From Bacteriovoracaceae bacterium UBA4097 (GTDB taxonomy: Bacteria > Bdellovibrionota > Bacteriovoracia > Bacteriovoracales > Bacteriovoracaceae): a DNA stretch of 28,887 nt. Below the pieces are notes generated by a model. It did no database searches, had not been told where the DNA came from, and saw nothing but the letters and a program-made list of their open reading frames with translations. This document shows positions 7,439 to 13,735 of this stretch, one piece after another; the stretch's first letter is position 1; every line of letters begins with the position of its first letter. The position numbers and the translations under genes are program-made. The stretch is from contig DFXX01000116.1 of assembly GCA_002381765.1 (NCBI GenBank), positions 197 to 29,083 of the forward strand, in the 5' to 3' direction.

Positions 7439-8338
7439 ATGACTAATATCATTCTTCTCCTGGTATGCCTTTTAATAGGCCTTCTTTTAGGGCGGGTTAA
7501 GGGCCTACCTAAAGATGCTCATATTGCTCTCAATACAGTTATTCTTTATGTGCCCTTGCCGGCCATCGCTCTTTTAACGATTCCTCTGCTCGAATGGAAT
7601 CTTAGTCTCGTTTCTCTGGTCTTAGTTCCATGGATTATCTTTGGCGTGAGCTTTCTCTTTTTTCCATTCATCGGGAGTAAGCTTGGTTGGAGTAAGGCCG
7701 TGATTGGTTGCCTTATATTAACCGCGGGTCTGGGGAATACTGCCTTTGTGGGTTTTCCTGTTATCGAGGCCCTGTTTGGAAAGGAAGCTTTAAAGTACGC
7801 GGTCTTTCTTGATCAGCCGGGAACCTTTCTTATTGTCTCGAGCTTTGGGATTTGGGTTGCAGCCCTTTATTCCACCGGCAAACTACCTAAGCGCGAGCTC
7901 CTTAAAAGAGTTCTGCTTTTCCCACCCTTTATTGCCTTTGTTCTCGCCTTACTTCTAGGAGGAATGAGTTGGAAGGCCGACGGAGAACTCAAAGTAATCT
8001 TAGAGAAGCTTGCGGCGATACTCACACCTATGGCCCTGATCTCAGTGGGACTGCAACTTAAATGGAATGAAATCCGCAGTGATGTGAATTATCTCATCGC
8101 AGGGCTTGGCTATAAATTATTTCTCTCTCCGGCCCTGATCTATGGTCTTTATTGGTTAGTGGGAATTCCCTATGAGATGTTTCGAATAGCCGTCATGGAA
8201 GCTGCCATGGCCCCTATGATCACGGCTTCGATTCTAGCGGCTTCCCATAATCTTCATCCACGTCTTGCAGGAATGATGGTGGGAGTTGGCGTACCCTTGT
8301 CTTTTCTCACTCTGGGAATTTGGTATTATCTTCTCTGA
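7439..8338 (+). CDS. AEC-family permease (auxin efflux carrier superfamily)
   Basis: A 299-residue integral inner-membrane protein with about ten hydrophobic segments spread over its length. It matches the AEC family: LLGRVKGLPKDAHIALNTVILYVPLPA near the N-terminus, AGLGNTAFVGFPVIEALFG around residue 100 and a C-terminal repeat with MEAAMAPMITASILA. Bacterial members export or import small organic anions (malate, malonate and others), and the substrate here is unknown. The first transmembrane helix begins at residue 3, which fixes the start at the ATG, yet no ribosome binding site precedes it. A -10-like TATACT lies just 7 bp upstream. It sits between fbaA and the protease cluster with no sign of functional linkage. 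Confidence 0.88.
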   Translation: MTNIILLLVCLLIGLLLGRVKGLPKDAHIALNTVILYVPLPAIALLTIPLLEWNLSLVSLVLVPWIIFGVSFLFFPFIGSKLGWSKAVIGCLILTAGLGNTAFVGFPVIEALFGKEALKYAVFLDQPGTFLIVSSFGIWVAALYSTGKLPKRELLKRVLLFPPFIAFVLALLLGGMSWKADGELKVILEKLAAILTPMALISVGLQLKWNEIRSDVNYLIAGLGYKLFLSPALIYGLYWLVGIPYEMFRIAVMEAAMAPMITASILAASHNLHPRLAGMMVGVGVPLSFLTLGIWYYLL

Positions 8339-8340
8339 CT

Positions 8341-8399
8341 AACATAAACTTACTTTTTCTAAATCTTTCTAGATTTACTCTTAGATTGTGTCAGGATTA
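8341..8399 (+). promoter_or_regulatory. Conserved upstream block of protease copy 1
   Basis: AACATAAACTTACTT (8341-8355) and, 48 bp from its start, TGTCAGGATTA (8389-8399). The same two elements recur at nearly identical spacing upstream of copy 2. TGTCAGGAT could be an extended -10 (TGn-CAGGAT). Between them lies a 7-bp inverted repeat, TAAATCT (8360-8366) with AGATTTA (8371-8377), that copy 2 lacks. Confidence 0.5.
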
Positions 8400-8427
8400 A
8401 AAGATTCTAATTAATCACGGAGGATTA

Positions 8428-9297
8428 ATGACATCTTTTAAATCGGGTCTTGCCCTGGCCACTCTTCTTTTTGCTCAATCCACTTTTGCCTGCACGATCG
8501 ATGGCAAGGAAGGCTTTCTTCCAAAAAATGATATGTATATTTCAGTTAATGATAAGGCCGCTGCGGGAATCAATGAATCTCAGTTTAATAGTGTCATCGA
8601 TAAGATTGAGACCTTATACTCTTCGATTGTTTCTCAACATGGAGGAGAGCTTCAAATTGAGCGCAACTGGACCGATGGAACCGTAAATGCCTATGCTGAA
8701 CAGATTGGATCCACATGGAAGGTGGCCATGTTTGGAGGACTTGCTCGTCACCGCACTATTACCGAAGATGGCTTTGCTCTTGTTGTTTGTCATGAACTTG
8801 GTCACCATATTGGAGGAGCTCCTAAGTACAATTCCGATGAGTGGGCCTCAAACGAAGGTCAATCAGATTACTTTGCGACTCTCAAATGTCTTCGTAGGGT
8901 TTGGATGTCTGAAAATAATCAAGAGATCATAGCAAGAATGGATGTTCCTCAGATAGTTAAGACAAGATGTGCCAAAAGCTGGAGTGACAAGGCCGATGAG
9001 GCCATTTGTATCAGAGGGGCCATGGCCGGTGACTCAGTTGCAAATCTATTTGCTTCTATGAGTTGGGGAAGAGCACCGAAGTTTGATACGCCTGATCGCA
9101 AGGTTGTTAATCGAACAAATGACAGACATCCCGCTTATCAGTGCCGCTTGGATACATACTTTCAAGGTGCATTATGTGAAAAATCTTACAACGAAGATGT
9201 CGCCCAGGATTCAGAAGTGACAGGCACTTGCCACGGCTCTCTCGGTGATATGACAGGACTTCGTCCTCTTTGCTGGTTCAGGCCATCGGCCCAATAA
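8428..9297 (+). CDS. Secreted HExxH zinc metalloprotease, tandem copy 1
   Basis: A 289-residue predicted secreted zinc protease. Residues 1-21 form a signal peptide ending TFA, and the mature protein starts at Cys22. The catalytic motif is CHELGHHIGG (His122, Glu123, His126). The third ligand is probably Glu143 in NEGQSDYFA, an E-x-x-S-D pattern like the ExxAD of M48 and M78 gluzincins but only 16 residues after the second His. Conserved blocks before it (DGTVNAYA, GSTWKVAMFGGLARH) and after it (TLKCLRR, QCRLDTYFQGALCEKS, GLRPLCWF) are shared with copies 2 and 3. Nine cysteines are conserved in all three copies, suggesting a disulfide-stabilised extracytoplasmic enzyme. GGAGG lies 4 bp before the ATG. 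No protease family assignment is certain, and substrate is unknown. A role in prey or environmental protein digestion is inference. Confidence 0.8.
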   Translation: MTSFKSGLALATLLFAQSTFACTIDGKEGFLPKNDMYISVNDKAAAGINESQFNSVIDKIETLYSSIVSQHGGELQIERNWTDGTVNAYAEQIGSTWKVAMFGGLARHRTITEDGFALVVCHELGHHIGGAPKYNSDEWASNEGQSDYFATLKCLRRVWMSENNQEIIARMDVPQIVKTRCAKSWSDKADEAICIRGAMAGDSVANLFASMSWGRAPKFDTPDRKVVNRTNDRHPAYQCRLDTYFQGALCEKSYNEDVAQDSEVTGTCHGSLGDMTGLRPLCWFRPSAQ

Positions 9298-9306
9298 TGA
9301 TCGTCC

Positions 9307-9364
9307 AACATAATCTTACTTCTAGTTTAATATTTTGACGGTTGATTCATTTATGTCAGAATTA
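9307..9364 (+). promoter_or_regulatory. Conserved upstream block and promoter of protease copy 2
   Basis: AACATAATCTTACTT (9307-9321) and TGTCAGAATTA (9354-9364), 47 bp apart start to start, matching copy 1. TTGACG (9335-9340) lies 16 bp before CAGAAT (9357-9362), which is preceded by TGT, giving a plausible -35 with extended -10 promoter. Confidence 0.55.
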
Positions 9365-9401
9365 GGTTAAGAGAAGTGCTTTTGATCATTAAGGAGAATG
9401 A

Positions 9402-10280
9402 ATGAAAAATTTAAAGCAAGGATTGCTACTCGCAACATTACTAGCTGGCCAGTCAGTTCTGGCCTGTACTCAAGATGGTCTCGAAGGCTTTCTTCCAGAA
9501 AACGACCTTAACATCTCGGTTCATCAGAAAAGAAGTGGTGGTATCTCCCTCGAAGAATTTAATAATGTAATCGATCAAGCTGAAACAGTTTATGCACCTC
9601 TGGTTGCTCAGGAAGGTGGAAGACTCTCAATTGAGAGAAATTGGGATGATGGTACGGTAAATGCTTATGCTCAACAGATTGGCTCAACATGGAAAGTTTC
9701 TATGTTTGGTGGTCTTGCCCGTCACGACACCATTACTCCAGATGGCTTTGCTCTAGTTGTCTGTCATGAGATTGGTCACCACATCGGTGGAGCTCCTAAG
9801 AAAGTGAGTTACTGGTCAAATTCTTGGGCCTCTAACGAAGGTCAAGCGGACTACTTTGCTACTTTAAAGTGTCTTCGTCGTATCTGGCAGAGTGAAGATA
9901 ATGCAGCAGTGATTGCTAATATGGAAGTGCCAGAAGCCGTTTCAACAGCTTGTGCTAAACAGTGGTCCTCAAGTGCTGATTATAATATCTGTGTGCGTGG
10001 CTCGATGGCCGGTGCATCGGTTTCTAATCTCTTCGCAGCTCTAAGAGGTTCAGCTCCAGGAAGTTTCACGACTCCTGATCCAAGAGTTGTAACTCGCACC
10101 GATGATAATCATCCTGCTCACCAGTGCCGTTTGGATACCTATTTCCAGGGTGCTCTTTGCGAGATTTCAATGAATGAAAACGTTGAAAATGCTTCGGAAG
10201 TGACGGGTACTTGCCACGCTTCTTTAGGTCATACTACTGGTCTTCGTCCTCTTTGCTGGTTTAAGCCAGCTGTTCAATAA
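9402..10280 (+). CDS. Secreted HExxH zinc metalloprotease, tandem copy 2
   Basis: A 292-residue paralogue of copy 1, collinear throughout. It has a signal peptide (residues 1-21, ending VLA) and Cys22 at the mature N-terminus. The metal site is HEIGHH (His122, Glu123, His126) with the probable third ligand Glu146 in NEGQADYFA, here a full ExxAD. The loop between them is 19 residues, three longer than in copy 1, and Trp/Ser-rich. The C-terminal block HPAHQCRLDTYFQGALCE is almost unchanged. The nine cysteines of the family are all kept. AAGGAG lies 4-5 bp before the ATG. The gene has its own promoter-like block and a strong terminator, so it is probably transcribed alone. Codons such as GGT, GCT and CGT are more frequent than in copy 1, hinting at higher expression. 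Confidence 0.82.
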   Translation: MKNLKQGLLLATLLAGQSVLACTQDGLEGFLPENDLNISVHQKRSGGISLEEFNNVIDQAETVYAPLVAQEGGRLSIERNWDDGTVNAYAQQIGSTWKVSMFGGLARHDTITPDGFALVVCHEIGHHIGGAPKKVSYWSNSWASNEGQADYFATLKCLRRIWQSEDNAAVIANMEVPEAVSTACAKQWSSSADYNICVRGSMAGASVSNLFAALRGSAPGSFTTPDPRVVTRTDDNHPAHQCRLDTYFQGALCEISMNENVENASEVTGTCHASLGHTTGLRPLCWFKPAVQ

Positions 10281-10306
10281 GTTCTTCTCCTTTCGATTTT
10301 TAATAT

Positions 10307-10336
10307 AGGCCAGGATAATATCCTGGCCTTTTTTTT
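10307..10336 (+). terminator. Rho-independent terminator of protease copy 2
   Basis: A 9-bp stem AGGCCAGGA (10307-10315) with TCCTGGCCT (10321-10329), loop TAATA, followed by a T run to 10336. It lies 26 bp after the stop codon. The stem shares GGCCAGGA with the terminator of copy 3. Confidence 0.93.
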
Positions 10337-10418
10337 CATACATCTTCTTACTTTAGCAGACTTAGTTAGTCGGCTGTTTCACAATAAATTCTTAAGAGAT
10401 TATTTCAATCTTCAGGAG

Positions 10419-10428
10419 CACACACACA
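10419..10428 (+). repeat. (CA)5 repeat between ribosome binding site and start codon of copy 3
   Basis: Five CA dinucleotides fill the spacer between AGGAG (10414-10418) and the ATG at 10428. Gain or loss of a unit would change the Shine-Dalgarno spacing by 2 bp. Confidence 0.6.
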
Positions 10429-11300
10429 TGATGAAATTTCTTGTTCTCACCATTTTATTCTCTTTCTCTAGCTGGTCTCTGGCATGTACGGAAGACGGCA
10501 CGGGTGGTTTCCTTCCGGAAAACGATATGTACATCCCTGCTAATACTAAATCAGCGGGCGGGCTCTCAGAAGCTCAGTTTAATGATGTTATTGAGCGTCT
10601 AGAGACAATCTATACTCCCCTGGCCTCTGAGTTAGGTGGAAAACTTCAAATTGCTCGAAAGTGGGAAGATGGAACGGTTAATGCCAATGCCTCTCGCTTT
10701 GGTTCTACTTGGAATGTAAATATGTATGGTGGTCTTGCTCGTCACGCTACTATTACAGAAGATGGCTTTGCTCTAGTTCTTTGCCATGAAATTGGTCACC
10801 ATATGGGTGGAGCGCCTAAGATAAATGGATTTCCATGGATCATGCGTTGGGCCTCTAATGAAGGTCAGTCAGATTACTTTGCTACCTTGAAGTGTCTTCG
10901 CCAGTTATTCTTGAATGAGGATAATTCTGCTGTCATAAGCCAGATGAATGTTCCTTCAGTCCTGAGCTCTGCTTGTATCAACGCTCATCCTGATAAGAGA
11001 GATGCTGATATCTGTATCAGAGCAGCCATGGCAGGGGCATCGGTTTCAAATCTGTTTGCAGCGATGCGATCTCAGCCAGAAGCTCGCTTCGAGACCCCTG
11101 ATACAAATGTTGTCAGAAAGACCGATAATGCTCACCCCGCCCATCAGTGTCGCCTGGATACCTATTTCCAGGGAGCACTTTGCGAGAAGTCTTTTAATGA
11201 AGATGTTTCTCAGAAAGATGAATTGCAAGGGACTTGTAACCGCTCTACAGGTCACAAGACTGGTGTAAGGCCATTATGCTGGTTTAAGCCAAATAACTAG
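10428..11300 (+). CDS. Secreted HExxH zinc metalloprotease, tandem copy 3
   Basis: A 290-residue third paralogue. Its signal peptide is different in sequence (residues 1-19, ending SLA) but cleavage again leaves a Cys (Cys20). The metal motif is CHEIGHHMGG (His120, Glu121, His124) with probable third ligand Glu145 in NEGQSDYFA. The loop between them is the longest of the three (20 residues) and carries FPWIMRW. It keeps DGTVNA, GGLARHATITEDGFAL, QCRLDTYFQGALCEKS and all nine cysteines. The ATG is followed at once by a second ATG. The ribosome binding site AGGAG is separated from the start by a (CA)5 run. It is flanked by the terminator of copy 2 and its own terminator, so it is a separate transcription unit. 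Substrate unknown. Confidence 0.8.
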   Translation: MMKFLVLTILFSFSSWSLACTEDGTGGFLPENDMYIPANTKSAGGLSEAQFNDVIERLETIYTPLASELGGKLQIARKWEDGTVNANASRFGSTWNVNMYGGLARHATITEDGFALVLCHEIGHHMGGAPKINGFPWIMRWASNEGQSDYFATLKCLRQLFLNEDNSAVISQMNVPSVLSSACINAHPDKRDADICIRAAMAGASVSNLFAAMRSQPEARFETPDTNVVRKTDNAHPAHQCRLDTYFQGALCEKSFNEDVSQKDELQGTCNRSTGHKTGVRPLCWFKPNN

Positions 11301-11310
11301 AATTTCTCTA

Positions 11311-11341
11311 AGGGCCAGGAGAAATCCTGGCCTTTTTTTTT
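11311..11341 (+). terminator. Rho-independent terminator of protease copy 3
   Basis: An 8-bp perfect stem GGCCAGGA (11313-11320) with TCCTGGCC (11325-11332), GAAA tetraloop, extended by two further pairs, then a T run to about 11341. It lies 10 bp after the stop codon. Confidence 0.93.
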
Positions 11342-11439
11342 GCTCCTAACCCATGGCCTTTTACTCTTATTGAACTGAGCCTCGACTCACTCTTATCCCT
11401 TGATTAACGTTTTCCTTGGCCCTTGAATAAGGAGGAATA

Positions 11440-12015
11440 ATGAATAAGAAAGAGCGAGAAAGAGATCAGGCCAGAAGGCGCTTGGATGGATATTACGAAG
11501 GAGCTAGCAGTCGGACGGCCCAATTTGATTGGGATGGTCCAGAATATGGCCGCAAAGGTGGAAGTTATCAATCCTTCGGTGATGACGCTAATTGGAAGAA
11601 TTCCCGAAGAGCCGAGCATTACAATAATGATCATTTTGGATATGGCAGTCGCGATCGTGGTTGGGATAAGCATGTTGATAATGAAGAGAATCTGAGAGCT
11701 TCCCATTTTGGTAAAGGGCCCAAGGGCTATAACCGCTCCAGTGACAGAATAAGGGAAGATGTTTGTGAGGCACTGACTCAGAGTCCTCATATTGATGCTT
11801 CGGAAATAGAGGTGAGTGTTCAAGACGGTATCGTTACTTTAACCGGTCGAGTAGATAGTCGAAGAATTAAAAAAGAAGCTGAGCGTGTGAGTGAGCGTGT
11901 CCTGGGTGTAGACGATGTGGTTAATATGCTGAGTATGACGGGGGAGCCATCCAGCAATCAAGAAGTGAAGGGCCCGCCTAAATTTGAGTCGAAGACAGGG
12001 AACTTGCCTACTTAG
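11440..12015 (+). CDS. BON-domain protein with low-complexity N-terminus
   Basis: A 191-residue protein. The C-terminal part (about 105-168) is a BON domain: SDRIREDVCEAL, a DASEIEVSVQDGIVTLTGRV strand-turn-strand and a closing GVDDVVNML. BON domains bind phospholipid or are found in stress and secretin proteins. The first 100 residues are a hydrophilic low-complexity tract rich in Gly, Tyr, Trp, Asp, Arg and Asn, probably disordered. The linker GKGPKGYNRS just before the BON domain is a recurring feature of a family of soluble bacterial BON proteins. No signal peptide or membrane segment is seen, so it is predicted to be cytoplasmic, unlike OsmY. AAGGAGGAAT gives an excellent ribosome binding site. 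The stop codon overlaps that of prfC by 4 bp. Function unknown, stress-related by analogy. Confidence 0.82.
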   Translation: MNKKERERDQARRRLDGYYEGASSRTAQFDWDGPEYGRKGGSYQSFGDDANWKNSRRAEHYNNDHFGYGSRDRGWDKHVDNEENLRASHFGKGPKGYNRSSDRIREDVCEALTQSPHIDASEIEVSVQDGIVTLTGRVDSRRIKKEAERVSERVLGVDDVVNMLSMTGEPSSNQEVKGPPKFESKTGNLPT

Positions 12016-13613
12016 TCCACATAGTCTGAGTTTTTATAAAACTTCACATCAGGATTTTTCTCCTGAGCTAGTTTTAAGTCCCACTCAGTTCTAACGGCAA
12101 AGCAGAGCCTCTCTTCTTTATCCACCATAATCACAGAGGAGTAGTCCTGAGCAAACTGCTCCTCTTGTTTTTTATCGCTGAACTTAAGCCATCTCACTCC
12201 GGCCCATGCTACTGGCTCATAGGTGGCCACTACCGAATACTCATCTTCGAGTCGATACTTCACCACTTCAAACTGTAGGGCACCCACCGCACCCAACATT
12301 TTTTCGTTGGTGTGACGACGAATGAAGAGCTGAGTTGCTCCTTCTTCAGACAGTTGGGCCAGACCCTTCTCCAGATGCTTCGCCTTCATAGGGTCCTTAG
12401 CAGTGACTCGCATAAAGAGTTCAGGCGAGAAGCTCGGAATACCTGTATAGCGGATATGCTTTTTACCCATGGAAAATGTATCACCGATAGCATACTTACC
12501 CGTATCATAAAGACCGATAATATCCCCAGGGTAAGCTTCTTCAACAATATCTCTGTCTCGCGCCTGAAAGATCAGGGGAGTTGCAATACGGATCTCTTTG
12601 CCCGTTCTCACATGATAGATCTTATCATTGCGATTAAACTTTCCTGAGCAAACTCTTAAGAAGGAGATTCTATCTCTATGCTTGGGATCCATATTGGCCT
12701 GGATTTTAAAAATAAATCCGGTAAATTCTGGATCGTTGGGTTCGATATAAGTTTTCTCCGCACCCGAAGTATAAGGAGCAAGCACGGCTTCTCTACCCTT
12801 CGGAGTTGGGGCAACTTCTGTTACCAGATCCAAAAGTTCCTTCACACCAAAGTTCTGAAGAGCAGAACCAAAAAAAACAGGAGTCTGAATTCCACTTAGG
12901 TATTCATCAATTTTAAAGGGAGGAATCAAGGTCTCTACCATTTCCAAATCTTCTTTAAGCTGCTTTAAAAGTGCAGGACCGGTGAAGGCCACGACATGGG
13001 GAGCATCTAAGTCTGTTGCATCCACTAGATGAGGATCAAAGGGATTTTCAGCGTCCTTGTATCCCATGATCTTCTTGGTTCTAAGATCATATACCCCCTT
13101 GAAGTCTACACCTGAGCCAATGGGCCAGGTCATGGGAATACACTGAATTTTTAAAATGGATTCGATATTATCCAAAAGTTCAAATGGATCCAGGGCATCG
13201 CGATCATACTTATTCATGAAGGTCACGATGGGTGTATCACGCATGCGGCATACTTCCATGAGCTTAATGGTTTGCGTTTCCACACCTTTGGCCGAGTCAA
13301 TCATCATTAGTACCGATTCAACCGCCGTCAGTGTGCGATAAGTGTCTTCTGAGAAGTCTTTATGTCCTGGAGTATCCAGGAGATGAAGTGCCCGATCATT
13401 GTATTCAAAACTCATTACCGAAGAGGTGATAGAGATCCCTCTTTGCTTTTCTAGTTCCATCCAGTCGGATTTTGCATAGTCTCCTGACTTTGACTTCACC
13501 ATACCTGCCTCTCTTACCACACCACCAAACCATAATAGTTTTTCAGTCATGGTGGTCTTACCTGCATCGGGATGGGAGATAATGGCAAAGGTACAGCGAG
13601 GCTTAATGCTCAT
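12012..13613 (-). CDS. prfC: Peptide chain release factor 3 (RF3)
   Basis: A 533-residue translational GTPase that removes RF1/RF2 from the ribosome after termination. The GTPase domain shows the P-loop SHPDAGKTT (13-21), the switch region EKQRGISITSSVMSFEY, DTPGHKDFSEDTYRTLTAVES (G3) and MNKYDRDALDPFELLDNIE (G4, NKxD). The Tyr in NKYD replaces the usual Leu. RF3-specific segments follow, such as FFGSALQNFGVKELLD and the C-terminal GALQFEVVKYRLEDEY. The length matches E. coli RF3 (529). AAGGAA lies 7 bp before the ATG on the minus strand. It is divergent from the histidine kinase and convergent with the BON gene. EF-G (fusA), its close homologue, is at the window start, but the sequence features above separate them clearly. 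Confidence 0.97.
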   Translation of the reverse strand: MSIKPRCTFAIISHPDAGKTTMTEKLLWFGGVVREAGMVKSKSGDYAKSDWMELEKQRGISITSSVMSFEYNDRALHLLDTPGHKDFSEDTYRTLTAVESVLMMIDSAKGVETQTIKLMEVCRMRDTPIVTFMNKYDRDALDPFELLDNIESILKIQCIPMTWPIGSGVDFKGVYDLRTKKIMGYKDAENPFDPHLVDATDLDAPHVVAFTGPALLKQLKEDLEMVETLIPPFKIDEYLSGIQTPVFFGSALQNFGVKELLDLVTEVAPTPKGREAVLAPYTSGAEKTYIEPNDPEFTGFIFKIQANMDPKHRDRISFLRVCSGKFNRNDKIYHVRTGKEIRIATPLIFQARDRDIVEEAYPGDIIGLYDTGKYAIGDTFSMGKKHIRYTGIPSFSPELFMRVTAKDPMKAKHLEKGLAQLSEEGATQLFIRRHTNEKMLGAVGALQFEVVKYRLEDEYSVVATYEPVAWAGVRWLKFSDKKQEEQFAQDYSSVIMVDKEERLCFAVRTEWDLKLAQEKNPDVKFYKNSDYVD

Positions 13614-13666
13614 GAATAGTTTCCTTAAATGGTTCGTCCGAGGGCGTAAAAAGTTGATATCAGAAG

Positions 13667-13732
13667 ATGTAAGAAATGTATATTAAATAGCTCCGCCGCT
13701 CTTTAGAATTAATTCATCCCAATGTAAGAAAT
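13667..13732 (+). repeat. 11-bp direct repeat upstream of histidine kinase gene
   Basis: ATGTAAGAAAT occurs at 13667-13677 and again at 13722-13732, 55 bp apart, in the prfC-kinase intergenic region. The second copy ends 3 bp before the kinase ATG where a ribosome binding site would normally be. TTGATA (13654-13659) and TATATT (13679-13684) are weak promoter candidates 19 bp apart. Confidence 0.5.
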
Positions 13733-13735
13733 TTA

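Noticed and set aside
8428..11300. The protease cluster as a recent mobile insertion
   Set aside because: No transposase, integrase, tRNA or flanking direct repeats are seen. Tandem duplication with later divergence explains the arrangement.
11399..11428. TTGATT - 17 bp - TTGAAT as a promoter for the BON gene
   Set aside because: It would start transcription within the ribosome binding site, and the -10 is poor.
13200..13240. NKYD in place of NKLD in the RF3 G4 motif as a sign of lost GTP binding
   Set aside because: Only the variable x position of NKxD is changed. Asn, Lys and Asp are all present and the other GTPase motifs are intact.
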